Counted from the first letter of the stretch, positions 8,712 to 17,477 are shown. The stretch: 44,889 nt of DNA from DASPJQ01 sp035299065 (GCA_035299065.1 DATGXI010000044.1:1-44889), one strand, 5' to 3'. The notes: generated by a model from the sequence alone, not told the origin. Numbers and translations: made by a program.

Positions 8712-9164
8712 TTAATTTCTTAGCTGGTCAAGCAACGCATTCAGCTGTTTGGCCTCTTTTTCAGTAAGTGACGTTAAACGTCCGTGTTCCATATCCAGCT
8801 TTTTACCCACTTCTTTCAGCAAATCCATGCCTTTTTGGGTAATGGTAATGTCAACCTGCCTGCGGTTGCCTTCGCACACCGTACGCTCAACAAGGCCCTT
8901 TTTAACCAGTTTTTCAACCAGCCTTGAAGTATTGCTCATTTTGTCAATCATACGCTCAGTCAAAAGCTTAAGCGGTGCGGGATTGGGCAATTGCCCTTTA
9001 AGGATGCGAAGAATGTTGTATTGTTGTCCGGATATACCGTGTGGCTTAAATATTTGCAAGTGCCTTGCCTGGAACCACGAAGCGGTAAAAATGACGTTAA
9101 TCGTCAACTTATGAAACTCGTTCTCGAATTTCTTTTGCTTTATTTCATCTTCAATCTTGGCCAT
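8712..9164 (-). CDS. MarR family transcriptional regulator
   Basis: 150 residues with the MarR winged-helix fold: N-terminal dimerisation helices, then the helix-turn-helix around ISGQQYNILRIL to LTERMIDKMSNTSRLVEKLVKKGLVER, and the wing at RRQVDITITQKG. These proteins bind palindromic operators as dimers and release them when small phenolics bind or cysteines oxidise. The start is the ATG at 9164, which is preceded by a clean -7 promoter box. Its likely target is the pirin gene downstream, given the palindromes at 8667-8691. Confidence 0.92.
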   Translation of the reverse strand: MAKIEDEIKQKKFENEFHKLTINVIFTASWFQARHLQIFKPHGISGQQYNILRILKGQLPNPAPLKLLTERMIDKMSNTSRLVEKLVKKGLVERTVCEGNRRQVDITITQKGMDLLKEVGKKLDMEHGRLTSLTEKEAKQLNALLDQLRN

Positions 9165-9171
9165 GGGTGTA

Positions 9172-9179
9172 CAAAAATA
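9172..9179 (-). promoter_or_regulatory. TAnnTTTG -7 box of the marR gene
   Basis: On the minus strand TATTTTTG matches the Bacteroidota -7 consensus exactly and ends seven bases before the marR ATG. A TTTC-like -33 element lies about 17 bp further upstream. The predicted transcript would have almost no 5' leader. Confidence 0.45.
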
Positions 9180-9234
9180 AATGTTAAAACCTTACGAAAC
9201 GCATTTTAAATCCGAATACTTACTTTTACCGGCC

Positions 9235-9798
9235 ATGAAGCCCGAGCCACAAACAAGTGTAGATACATTAAAACAGGGAAAAATACTGCTTTATCCCACC
9301 GATACGGTTTGGGGAATTGGCTGTGATGCAACCAATGATGAGGCCCTGGAAAAAATTTTCGCCTTAAAAAACAGGCCCGTTGAAAAAAGCGTCATCGTTT
9401 TAGTGAGCGATATAAACATGCTGGGCCGGTATTTCAGAAATATACCCGATGTGGTTTTTGACCTGGAAGAAAACAGCGACAGGCCCATTACCTATATACT
9501 TGACGGTGTGCACGGCATATCAAAACATGCTGTTCATGCTGATGGCTCATTGGGTATTCGCATTCCAAAAAACGAATTTTGCATAAACATGATACGAAAA
9601 TTCGGGAAAGCCATCGTATCAACTTCGGCCAACATTTCAGGCACACCCACACCTAAAACTTTTAGTACTATTGATCCTGTTATTGTTAAGGGTGTTGACC
9701 ATTGTGTTGACCCCTCATTTGACAAAAAAAATACGGGAATACCTTCATCCATCATTAAAATAAAACCCAACGGTGAATTTACGCTTATCAGAAAATAA
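9235..9798 (+). CDS. tsaC: L-threonylcarbamoyladenylate synthase (Sua5/YciO/YrdC family)
   Basis: 187 residues from the ATG at 9235. It makes threonylcarbamoyl-AMP from threonine, bicarbonate and ATP for the universal t6A37 modification of ANN-decoding tRNAs. Visible family motifs are GKILLYPTDTVWGIGCDA near the N-terminus, LKNRPVEKSV with the KR-type motif, and SLGIRIPKN and IVSTSANISGTP toward the C-terminus. An in-frame ATG at 9181 would add 18 residues, but the family normally begins just before the strand leading to YPTDT, and a TACTTTTA -7-like box lies at 9221-9228 between the two starts, favouring 9235. The 3' end overlaps the next gene by 26 bp. Confidence 0.93.
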   Translation: MKPEPQTSVDTLKQGKILLYPTDTVWGIGCDATNDEALEKIFALKNRPVEKSVIVLVSDINMLGRYFRNIPDVVFDLEENSDRPITYILDGVHGISKHAVHADGSLGIRIPKNEFCINMIRKFGKAIVSTSANISGTPTPKTFSTIDPVIVKGVDHCVDPSFDKKNTGIPSSIIKIKPNGEFTLIRK

Positions 9799-11203
9799 CA
9801 ATTACGCAAAATACCTTGTACCGGCTATACTTTCTACCATAAGCAAAGTGGCCGATGAGAACGGAATTCCGATTTACCTGGTTGGTGGTTACGTACGTGA
9901 TATTATTCTTGACCGGCCCAATAAAGACATTGACTTTGTTGTGTTAGGCAGCGGAATTGCCTTTGCCGAAAAACTGGCCCAGGCCTTAAATACACATGCC
10001 AGTTATTTCAAAAATTTTGGCACAGCGCAAATTAAATTTGATGACCTTGAACTTGAGTTTGTAGGCGCACGCAAAGAATCATACAGCCGCGATTCACGTA
10101 AACCTATTGTTGAGGAAGGTACCCTGGCCGATGACCAAAACAGGCGTGATTTCACCATTAACGCCATGGCCATTTGCATCAATAAAAAAAATTATGGCGA
10201 TTTAATTGACCCGTTTGGTGGAATTAACGATTTAAAAACCGGGACCATTCGCACCCCCCTTGATCCTGACATTACCTATAGCGATGATCCCTTGCGTATG
10301 ATGCGCGCCATACGTTTTGCCTCCCAACTAAATTTCAACATTGAAGAAAAATCACTTGAAGCCATTACACGCAACCGTGAACGACTGAAAATTATTTCAA
10401 CCGAACGCATCATGGACGAGTTCAATAAAATTATGCTGTGCAAAAAACCATCAAGGGGAATTGACATGCTCTTTAAAGCCGGTTTACTGGAATTATTTTT
10501 TCCCGAAATGGTCAAGTTGCATGGCGTTGAAACCCGAAATGGTCACGCACACAAAGACAATTTTTATCATACCATACAGGTATTGGACAATATTTGTGCA
10601 AACACAAATAACTTGTGGTTACGATGGGCCGCCTTGCTGCACGACATTGCAAAACCACCCACAAAACGATACAGCGAAGGCGAAGGCTGGACATTTCACG
10701 GACACGAAGATTTAGGTGCTAAAATGGTACCGAATATTTTTAAACGATTAAAACTACCCCTTGACGCCAAAATGAAATACGTGCAAAACCTTGTTCGTTT
10801 GCATTTGCGTCCCATTGCCCTTACAAATGGAAGCGTAACCGATTCGGCTGTAAGGCGATTGATTGTTGAGGCGGGTGATGACCTGGAAGATTTAATGGTG
10901 CTTTGCGAGGCTGACATAACTACCAAAAATAAGGCCAAAGAAGAGCGTTATTTACAAAAATTCAAGGCCGTACGCGCGTTTATTAAAGAGGTGGAAGAAC
11001 GCGACCAATTGAAAAACTGGCAGCCACCCATTACAGGTCAAATAATTATGGATACTTTTGGCATTGGGCAAAGCCGCGAAGTAGGCATCATAAAAAACCA
11101 GGTACGGGAAAGTATTTTGGATGGAAAAATTAAAAATGATTATGCCGAAGCATATGAACTAATGCTTAAATTAGGTGACGAAATAGGCTTAAAAAAGAAA
11201 TAA
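9773..11203 (+). CDS. cca: CCA-adding/poly(A) polymerase family tRNA nucleotidyltransferase with HD domain
   Basis: 476 residues from a GTG at 9773 that lies inside the tsaC gene; no ATG exists before the catalytic motif, so a non-ATG start is needed. The class II nucleotidyltransferase head is clear: VGGYVRD at 37-43, catalytic D52 and D54 in NKDIDF, RRDFTINAM, and the RNA-binding region with DDPLRMMRAIRFA. An HD phosphohydrolase domain follows (HTIQVLDN, ALLHDIAKP, HGHEDLG). It probably adds or repairs the CCA end of tRNAs; separating CCA-adding from poly(A) activity by sequence alone is not safe. The overlap with tsaC groups two tRNA-maturation genes in one unit. Confidence 0.9.
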   Translation: MNLRLSENNNYAKYLVPAILSTISKVADENGIPIYLVGGYVRDIILDRPNKDIDFVVLGSGIAFAEKLAQALNTHASYFKNFGTAQIKFDDLELEFVGARKESYSRDSRKPIVEEGTLADDQNRRDFTINAMAICINKKNYGDLIDPFGGINDLKTGTIRTPLDPDITYSDDPLRMMRAIRFASQLNFNIEEKSLEAITRNRERLKIISTERIMDEFNKIMLCKKPSRGIDMLFKAGLLELFFPEMVKLHGVETRNGHAHKDNFYHTIQVLDNICANTNNLWLRWAALLHDIAKPPTKRYSEGEGWTFHGHEDLGAKMVPNIFKRLKLPLDAKMKYVQNLVRLHLRPIALTNGSVTDSAVRRLIVEAGDDLEDLMVLCEADITTKNKAKEERYLQKFKAVRAFIKEVEERDQLKNWQPPITGQIIMDTFGIGQSREVGIIKNQVRESILDGKIKNDYAEAYELMLKLGDEIGLKKK

Positions 11204-11204
11204 C

Positions 11205-11771
11205 ATGAATGCTTTTAAATTCAGGGTACTGATTGACGCAACGGAAGATGTTTTCAGGGATATTGAAATTTCAAGCTCCCAAACCCTCCAGGATTTATAC
11301 GATTGCATTGTCACCGCATTTGAATTCGGTGGCGGTGTTATGGCGTCATTTTACGTAAGCAACGATGAGTGGGAAAAAGGAAAAGAGTTTACACTGCTTG
11401 ATGTAAGCGAAGCGGGCGATGCAAAAAACACCATGGCAAAAGCCGTGCTGAATGATCTTGTTGAAGAAGAAAACCAGAAGTTTTTATTGGTGTATGATTT
11501 CATGCGCATGTGGTGCTTTTATGTGGAGTTGGTTGAAGAAAAACCAGAATTAAAAGGCGTTACCTACCCGCGCGTGGTATTAAAGTTTGGCGATTCGCTT
11601 GACGAAAACTCCAAAGAAATTTCGGACGATGCCGCATTTGGCGCATTGGGTGGCATTCCCGGTGACGATGATTTAAATTTTGACATGGATGATGAAGATG
11701 ATGACGAAGATGAAAAGGACGAATTTGACGACATGTTCAATGAACTGGACGGGCATACCGAAGAGAGATAA
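11205..11771 (+). CDS. Plasmid pRiA4b ORF-3-like domain protein with acidic tail
   Basis: 188 residues starting one base after the cca stop. Residues 1-130 show the pRiA4b ORF-3/IS1096 TnpR-like fold (FKFRVLIDATEDVFRDIEI, LYDCIVTAFEF, LVYDFMRMWCFYVEL), a domain common in Bacteroidota with no defined function. The C-terminal ~50 residues are strikingly acidic (runs of Asp/Glu around DDEDDDEDEKDEFDD), which could bind metal or mimic nucleic acid; that is speculation. Despite the family name there is no transposase or plasmid gene nearby. Its tight spacing with cca suggests co-expression. Confidence 0.8.
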   Translation: MNAFKFRVLIDATEDVFRDIEISSSQTLQDLYDCIVTAFEFGGGVMASFYVSNDEWEKGKEFTLLDVSEAGDAKNTMAKAVLNDLVEEENQKFLLVYDFMRMWCFYVELVEEKPELKGVTYPRVVLKFGDSLDENSKEISDDAAFGALGGIPGDDDLNFDMDDEDDDEDEKDEFDDMFNELDGHTEER

Positions 11772-11781
11772 TACGTATTGA

Positions 11782-11836
11782 GGTGAGCCCACACTCTTCT
11801 CAATTCTCAATACACAATACTCACATCGCAATACTA
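11782..11836. repeat. Short decaying repeats in intergenic spacer
   Basis: The gap before paaZ consists largely of imperfect copies of a CAAT(A/T)CTCA/CAATACACAAT-type word. It belongs to the class of micro-repeat spacers seen throughout this window. Confidence 0.5.
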
Positions 11837-11841
11837 AAAAA

Positions 11842-13941
11842 ATGAATTTACGAAATTACGCTGCAGGACAAATAATCCCCTCTGACAATTCAGGACAAAA
11901 ACTATACAATGCCATTACAGGCGAAGTGATTGCTACTGCCTCAAGCAAAGGGCTTGACTTTAAAGCCATGCTTGCTTACGGACGCACAGTTGGCGGCCCC
12001 GGTTTACGCAAACTTACATTCCAGGAACGCGGCCGCATGCTTAAAAACCTTGCTTTGTTTTTACAGGCGCGTAAGGACAACTATTATGCCTTAAGTGCTG
12101 CAACAGGCGCAACAAAAGTTGACAGCTGGATTGACATAGAAGGAGGAATTGGAAATCTTTTTGCCTATGCCAGCTTACGCAGGCAATTTCCCGATGACAC
12201 GTTTTGCCTGGAAGGCGATGTTGCACGTTTGTCAAAAGGCGGTTCATTTATAGGTCATCACGTTTGCGTGCCTAAACCGGGAATTGCCATTCACATCAAT
12301 GCTTTTAACTTTCCTGTTTGGGGAATGCTTGAAAAAATTGCTGTGAATTTATTTGCAGGTGTACCCGCCATTGTAAAACCGGCAACACTTACTTCTTTTT
12401 TAACCGAACTTGTTTTTGCCGATATAATTGAATCAAAAATTTTACCTGAAGGATCGTTGCAATTGATTTGCGGATCGGCCAATGGAATTCTTGATCACGT
12501 GGAATCACACGATGTGGTTACCTTTACCGGATCAGCCTCAACAGGCATGCAGCTAAAATCGCACCCGCGTTTAATGAGCGAAAACGTTCCGTTTAACCTT
12601 GAGGCCGACAGTTTAAATGCTATGGTACTTGGCGAAGATTGCACCCCCGGTAAACCAGAATTTGATATTTTCATCAAAGAAGTGACCAAAGAAATCACCA
12701 TTAAAGCCGGACAAAAATGTACAGCTGTAAGGCGCATCATTGTTCCTGAAAAACTGGTGGAAGATGTTCAAATTGCTCTTGGCAAACGCCTGGCAACCGT
12801 AGTTGTTGGCGACCCCAAGGTTGAAGGCGTACGCATGGGATCACTGGCCGGAAAAGGACAAGTGGCCGATGTGCTTGAAAAAATAAAACAACTGGAAAAA
12901 ACACAGGAAATTGTTATTGGTAACTACAACGACTTTAGCATTACCGGTGCCGATAAAGAAAAAGGAGCTTTCCTCCCACCCATTGTTTTCTTGAATAAAA
13001 ATCCGTTTAAAAACACCGACTGCCACAACGTTGAAGCGTTTGGACCTGTATCAACCATTATACCGTATAAAAACCTGGATGAAGCTGTTACGCTGGCACA
13101 AATGGGCAAAGGTTCACTGGTAAGCACTTTTGTAACCAACGATGCTAACGCTGCACGCACTTATGTAATGAATGCAGGGCCATACCACGGCCGCGTACAA
13201 ATACTGAACGAGCGCTGCGCGAAGGAAAGCACAGGCCATGGTTCACCCATGCCTATGTTAACCCATGGTGGCCCGGGCCGCGCTGGTGGTGGCGAGGAAA
13301 TGGGTGGAAAACGCGGTGTATTTCATTACTTACAACGTATATCCATTCAAGGACATCCGGATATGATCACCAAAATCACCAAGACCTATCAAATGGGTGG
13401 CGATTATATTGAAACGGGTGTTCACCCGTTCAGGAAACATTTCGAGGAATTGCAAATTGGCGAGACCCTAAAAACAAAAACACATACCGTAACCGAAGAA
13501 GACATTGTGAATTTTGCCGAGTTGAGTGGCGACAAGTTTTACGCTCATCTTCAACCCGAATCCTTGACTGGTACAATTTTCCAGCGCACCGTAGCACACG
13601 GATATTTTGTTCTATCACGCGCTGCAGGTTTATTTGTTGATCCACCTAAAGGTCCTGTACTGTTAAACTATGGTATTGACGAATGCCGATTTACCAAGCC
13701 AATTTATCCCGGCATGAGCATTGGCGTACGTTTTACCTGCAAAGAAAAACTGGAGAATGATAAACCATTGGCCGCTGCTGATGGTAGCGAAGTGAAAGTT
13801 GGAATAGTGAAATGGGTGGTTGACATTTACGATGCCAGTTCAGAAGAAGTAAGACAAAAATACGGTGTAGATGTAAGCATGGGTGATACCGTTGGCATTG
13901 CCACTATATTAACCATGGTGAAGAAGAAAAACCAGGCATAA
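11842..13941 (+). CDS. paaZ: Bifunctional aldehyde dehydrogenase/enoyl-CoA hydratase PaaZ
   Basis: 699 residues, close to the usual PaaZ length (~680). PaaZ opens the oxepin-CoA ring of phenylacetate catabolism and oxidises the resulting semialdehyde with NADP+. Residues 1-~525 are an aldehyde dehydrogenase with catalytic C293 in GQKCTAVRR and general base E254 in FNLEADSLN. Residues ~540-690 are a MaoC-like hydratase with FAELSGDKFYAHL and VAHGYFVLSRAAGLFV. No other paa gene (paaABCDE, paaG, paaK) is in the window, so the rest of the pathway would have to be elsewhere. Related fused enzymes acting on other semialdehydes cannot be excluded. Confidence 0.9.
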   Translation: MNLRNYAAGQIIPSDNSGQKLYNAITGEVIATASSKGLDFKAMLAYGRTVGGPGLRKLTFQERGRMLKNLALFLQARKDNYYALSAATGATKVDSWIDIEGGIGNLFAYASLRRQFPDDTFCLEGDVARLSKGGSFIGHHVCVPKPGIAIHINAFNFPVWGMLEKIAVNLFAGVPAIVKPATLTSFLTELVFADIIESKILPEGSLQLICGSANGILDHVESHDVVTFTGSASTGMQLKSHPRLMSENVPFNLEADSLNAMVLGEDCTPGKPEFDIFIKEVTKEITIKAGQKCTAVRRIIVPEKLVEDVQIALGKRLATVVVGDPKVEGVRMGSLAGKGQVADVLEKIKQLEKTQEIVIGNYNDFSITGADKEKGAFLPPIVFLNKNPFKNTDCHNVEAFGPVSTIIPYKNLDEAVTLAQMGKGSLVSTFVTNDANAARTYVMNAGPYHGRVQILNERCAKESTGHGSPMPMLTHGGPGRAGGGEEMGGKRGVFHYLQRISIQGHPDMITKITKTYQMGGDYIETGVHPFRKHFEELQIGETLKTKTHTVTEEDIVNFAELSGDKFYAHLQPESLTGTIFQRTVAHGYFVLSRAAGLFVDPPKGPVLLNYGIDECRFTKPIYPGMSIGVRFTCKEKLENDKPLAAADGSEVKVGIVKWVVDIYDASSEEVRQKYGVDVSMGDTVGIATILTMVKKKNQA

Positions 13942-13946
13942 CGCAG

Positions 13947-15848
13947 GTGGGCACAACATCACAAAATTCAATTGAAGAAACCATTCGTTATATTGACGAA
14001 AACAATGACATGTTATGGCGCCAAAGAGGTTCATCGGCCCAATTACTAAACATTGCTAAATTGGGCGAAGAGGTTTATCAAAAAGCGCTTACCATTGATT
14101 ACAAACCGGGCCTTGCCAAAGCTGTGCTAAACCGCAGCATGGGCATTTTCATCCTTAAAAATGATGCCGAGGCCGCCCTTGCTCACCTAAACCAGGCATT
14201 TGAAATTTTTGAATCCATAGGAAGTAAAAAGTGGATTGCCAACGTACACAGTACACGTGCCATTATTTTAAATACAGTTGGCAACAAAGAAGCCGCTGTA
14301 TACAACATCCTCAAAAGCCTTGATTATTACGAAAACAGTCCCCATGAAATTGACGACTTTGTAATGATGTATTACGTTGCCGGAACCATTTACAAAGACT
14401 TAAAAAAATTTGAAGAAGCTGAAGCTTATTATTTAAAAGCGGTTGATTGGGATGCCCGGGAAAAAAGCAATTGGAGCGGAAGGGTTTTGGCCGGACTTGC
14501 AACCGTGTATGCTGAAAGTAGCGAATACGAAAAAGCACTTACCTATAGTTTTAAGTCGCTTGAGCGTTTGCGCTCCGAAGACAACAACATTGGCGAAAGC
14601 CGTGCTTTGTCCGATATTGGTGTTATTTACAAAAAACAAAAAAACTACACCAAGGCGCTTGAGTATTTACAACAGGCACTAAACATTCGTATAAAAGAAA
14701 ATTTCAAGCAATTTGTAATTACCAGCTATCTTGAAATTGCCTCGCTGCACAGCGAAACGAACAACCCACAGGAGGCCATAGTTAACCTTGAAAAAGGCAT
14801 GGTCTATGCAATGGAGATCAAACAAATTGCAAAACTTGTACGCATTTATGCCGACCTGGCAAACAACTACAAACGCATTGGCGATTTTGAAAAAGCAACG
14901 TTTTACCTGGAAAAACAACTGGACGTTACCACCGAGGTAAACAAGGCCGAAGTTGACAACCGCATCAACAACCTTCACAACACCTTGGTAAAGGAAAAAG
15001 AAGAAGAAATTGAGCGACTGCGTAATGTTGAATTAAAAAATGCCTACCACCTTATTTCCGAAAAAAACAAAGAAATAACCGACAGCATTAACTATGCCCG
15101 TAGAATCCAACAAGGAATTTTACCATCACCTGCTGACTTAACCAATACATTGAAAGAGCATTTTGTTTTATACAAACCAAAAGACATTGTTAGTGGCGAT
15201 TTTTACTGGTGTAAGAAAGTAAATCCGGCAGGCACCGACTTAAACGTTGGCGCCATTGCAGTTATTGACTGTACAGGCCACGGTGTACCGGGTGCCTTCA
15301 TGAGCATGCTGGGTCAAACATTGCTCAACCAATCCGGTAAAAGCGGTGAAGTGACCTCACCTGCCGATGCATTAAACTATTTAAATAAAGAATTACCTAA
15401 AAATTTAAAATCGCAGGACAAGCAACAAAGTATAAAAGACGGGATGGATTGCACCCTGGTAGCAATTGAATTTAATTCAAGATTTCTTTTGTATGCAGGT
15501 GCCAATAACCCATTGTGGATTGTTCGCAACAATGAATTGATTGAACTTGCTCCTGAAAAACAAGCCATTTCAGCCAGTGATGAAATAGAAAAACGTCCGT
15601 TTAAAAATACTGAATTCCTTCTCAAGGCAAATGACATGGTGTATTTATTTACCGATGGATATGCCGACCAGTTTGGAGGGCCCAAGGGTAAAAAATTCAA
15701 GTACAGTAACCTGAAGGATTTACTTATACGCATTTCAGGAATGAATATGGATGATCAAAAACAAAACCTGGAAACAGAATTCGAAAACTGGAGAGGAAAC
15801 CTGGAACAGGTAGATGATGTTTTGATTATAGGCATCCGTATTACCTAG
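13947..15848 (+). CDS. TPR-SpoIIE (PP2C-type) serine/threonine phosphatase
   Basis: 633 residues from a GTG at 13947, five bases after paaZ; the ATG 21 codons in is an alternative. There is no signal peptide or membrane helix, so it is probably cytoplasmic. Residues ~20-335 are TPR repeats (for example YEKALTYSFKSLERLRS and YTKALEYLQQALNIR). A coiled coil (~345-380) leads to a SpoIIE/PP2C phosphatase domain with the metal-binding patterns VSGDFYW, DCTGHGVPGAFMSM, FTDGYADQFGG and DDVLIIGI. Such proteins usually dephosphorylate anti-sigma-factor antagonists or act in partner switching; no anti-sigma partner is adjacent. It converges with the next gene with a 15-bp gap. Confidence 0.9.
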   Translation: MGTTSQNSIEETIRYIDENNDMLWRQRGSSAQLLNIAKLGEEVYQKALTIDYKPGLAKAVLNRSMGIFILKNDAEAALAHLNQAFEIFESIGSKKWIANVHSTRAIILNTVGNKEAAVYNILKSLDYYENSPHEIDDFVMMYYVAGTIYKDLKKFEEAEAYYLKAVDWDAREKSNWSGRVLAGLATVYAESSEYEKALTYSFKSLERLRSEDNNIGESRALSDIGVIYKKQKNYTKALEYLQQALNIRIKENFKQFVITSYLEIASLHSETNNPQEAIVNLEKGMVYAMEIKQIAKLVRIYADLANNYKRIGDFEKATFYLEKQLDVTTEVNKAEVDNRINNLHNTLVKEKEEEIERLRNVELKNAYHLISEKNKEITDSINYARRIQQGILPSPADLTNTLKEHFVLYKPKDIVSGDFYWCKKVNPAGTDLNVGAIAVIDCTGHGVPGAFMSMLGQTLLNQSGKSGEVTSPADALNYLNKELPKNLKSQDKQQSIKDGMDCTLVAIEFNSRFLLYAGANNPLWIVRNNELIELAPEKQAISASDEIEKRPFKNTEFLLKANDMVYLFTDGYADQFGGPKGKKFKYSNLKDLLIRISGMNMDDQKQNLETEFENWRGNLEQVDDVLIIGIRIT

Positions 15849-15863
15849 ACCATAAGCCAACCA

Positions 15864-16787
15864 TCAGTACAACCTACTCCTTTTCACCAAATACTGCAAC
15901 AAAACATGGTTATACCCCTCGTCAATATCGGTTTCAATAAGGTCAATCCTGTACTGGCCACATTTTTCATGCAGGGTATGGTTCAATTGTTTCATTGATT
16001 CAAGGTAATGTTCCTTAACCTGGTTGGGCAATAGTTTCAATTCTTCACCTGTTTCAAGATCGGTGAATATGTACGGATTATTTTTTAAATCGAAATTGAT
16101 TTCAGATTTCTTGTGGTTCACTTTAAAAATAATGACCTCGTGTTTATTGTGGCGTAAATGCTGTAACGCACCAATTAAATCTTCCAGGCTTTTTTGCGTT
16201 TCAAAAAAATCGGTAAACAAAACCACCAGTGAGCGTTTGTGAATGCTTTCGGCAACCTGGTGCAATACGCCTGCAATGTCAGTTGAGGGCGTATGCTGTG
16301 GTTTGCCTTCAGCGGCCGCTTTCTCCAGGGCATTGTAAAGCATCTTCACGTGTGAATAGCTTGATTTTGCCTGGGTGTGTAATTTCACCGTATCGGCAAA
16401 CAAACTAATACCAACCGCATCACGCTGCCTGCGTAACAGTTCAATCATGGCCGCAGCTGCGTTTATGCTGAAATCAAATTTGTTGAGCTGATCGGCTTTT
16501 TCCTTTTCAGGGTAAAACATAGAGCTGGATGAATCCACTACAATGTGGCAACGCAAATTGGTTTCCTCTTCGTAACGCTTTACAAACAACTTATCGCTGC
16601 GTGCAAATAATTTCCAGTCAATGTGCCGGGTCGATTCGCCAGAGTTGTACAAACGGTGTTCGGCAAATTCAACTGAAAATCCGTGGAACGGACTTTTGTG
16701 AAGGCCAGTAATAAATCCCTCAACTACCTGTTTGGCTAAAAACTCCAGGTGGCTAAGCTCTTTTATTTTATCGTGCTGTATAGGCAT
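15864..16787 (-). CDS. DUF58 domain protein (vWA-like, MoxR-associated type)
   Basis: 307 residues. The DUF58 signature is clear: YNSGESTRHIDWKLFARSDKLFVKRYEEE near residues 50-80, followed by a vWA-like strand with a DSSSSM MIDAS-type motif around residue 90 and a second Asp-containing strand VVLFTDFF. DUF58 proteins are usually encoded next to a MoxR AAA+ ATPase and vWA membrane proteins (BatA/BatB) and assist complex assembly or metal insertion. None of these partners is present here: the gene stands alone between a convergent phosphatase and a repeat-rich gap. A TATTTTTA box ends five bases before the ATG. Confidence 0.88.
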   Translation of the reverse strand: MPIQHDKIKELSHLEFLAKQVVEGFITGLHKSPFHGFSVEFAEHRLYNSGESTRHIDWKLFARSDKLFVKRYEEETNLRCHIVVDSSSSMFYPEKEKADQLNKFDFSINAAAAMIELLRRQRDAVGISLFADTVKLHTQAKSSYSHVKMLYNALEKAAAEGKPQHTPSTDIAGVLHQVAESIHKRSLVVLFTDFFETQKSLEDLIGALQHLRHNKHEVIIFKVNHKKSEINFDLKNNPYIFTDLETGEELKLLPNQVKEHYLESMKQLNHTLHEKCGQYRIDLIETDIDEGYNHVLLQYLVKRSRLY

Positions 16788-16792
16788 TGGGA

Positions 16793-16800
16793 TAAAAATA
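16793..16800 (-). promoter_or_regulatory. -7-like box abutting the DUF58 start
   Basis: Minus-strand TATTTTTA matches seven of eight positions of TAnnTTTG with the last base differing. It ends five bases before the ATG at 16787. No clear -33 element is visible. Confidence 0.3.
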
Positions 16801-16983
16801 AGGAATCTGGTGAAACACAGTGAATGACATTAACATTTATTATTGATTCCCAACAAAAAAAAACAACGCTGATGACACTGATTATCATGATGACCGCTGA
16901 TTCGTTACGTTGTGCCTTTAACTTCTATTCATGTATTTCTTAAGTGCCTCTTTGTGTCCGTTGCGGCTTTAACTCCATCATAA
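16801..16983. other. Gene-free spacer with degenerate repeat words
   Basis: No supportable ORF. The stretch contains loosely repeated words of the CTGAT/GACACTGATTAT kind and a TGCCTCTTTGTGTCCGTTGC segment. These resemble worn-down copies of the spacer sequences that follow at 16984-17127. Confidence 0.4.
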
Positions 16984-17127
16984 ATCAGTGAAATCTGTGG
17001 CCGCCAAGCAAAAGAAGGAAATATCTGTGTAATCAGTGAAATCTGTGGCCGCGAAGCAAAAAAAGGAAATATCTGTGTAATCGGTGAAATCTGTGCCTGC
17101 GAAGCAAAAAAAGGAAATATCACTGCA
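16984..17127. repeat. Three tandem 48-bp units
   Basis: Units start at 16984, 17032 and 17080, each beginning ATC(A/G)GTGAAATCTGTG and ending GGAAATATC. The first two are near-identical and the third has diverged at both its centre and end. The copies abut without variable spacers, so this is not a CRISPR array. It lies immediately beyond the trxA terminator. Confidence 0.85.
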
Positions 17128-17151
17128 AAAAAAATCCTCCCGAAGGAGGAT
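17127..17151 (-). terminator. Rho-independent terminator of trxA
   Basis: On the minus strand ATCCTCC (17151-17145) pairs perfectly with GGAGGAT (17140-17134) across a TTCG loop closed by C-G, the extra-stable UUCG tetraloop. A run of seven T follows at 17133-17127. It begins nine bases after the trxA stop. Confidence 0.93.
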
Positions 17152-17159
17152 CTTATTTT

Positions 17160-17477
17160 CTACATAAGCTTTTCAAGTTTCTGAACCAGCTGCGCCTTTG
17201 GAACAGCGCCTACTGATTTGTCAACCACCTCGCCATTTTTTATGAAGAGGATTGTAGGAATGTTACGCACACCAAACTGTCCTGATAAACCAGGATTGTG
17301 GTCAACGTTTACTTTTCCAATAAGTGCTTTTCCATCATATTGAGTTGCCATGTCTTCAACAACAGGACCAACCATTTTACAAGGGCCACACCATTCAGCC
17401 CAAAAGTCAACCATTACAGGTTTGTCTGATTTCAATGCTAATTCGGCAAAATTGCCATCGGTAAATTCAAGTGCCAT
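17160..17477 (-). CDS. trxA: Thioredoxin
   Basis: 105 residues, the standard thioredoxin length, with the active-site disulfide C30/C33 in WAEWCGPCKM, the buried D24, and the cis-proline loop RNIPT. There is no signal peptide, so it is the cytosolic dithiol reductant recycled by thioredoxin reductase. It is monocistronic: a strong hairpin terminator follows and a 350-bp non-coding gap precedes it. Confidence 0.97.
   Translation of the reverse strand: MALEFTDGNFAELALKSDKPVMVDFWAEWCGPCKMVGPVVEDMATQYDGKALIGKVNVDHNPGLSGQFGVRNIPTILFIKNGEVVDKSVGAVPKAQLVQKLEKLM

Noticed and set aside
16929..17123. A 64-codon minus-strand frame with a repeated IFPFFA peptide
   Set aside because: It is simply the translation of the 48-bp tandem units, whose period is a multiple of three; it has no conserved domain and follows a strong terminator.
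16984..17127. CRISPR-like array
   Set aside because: The three 48-bp units abut with no variable spacers, and there are no cas genes.
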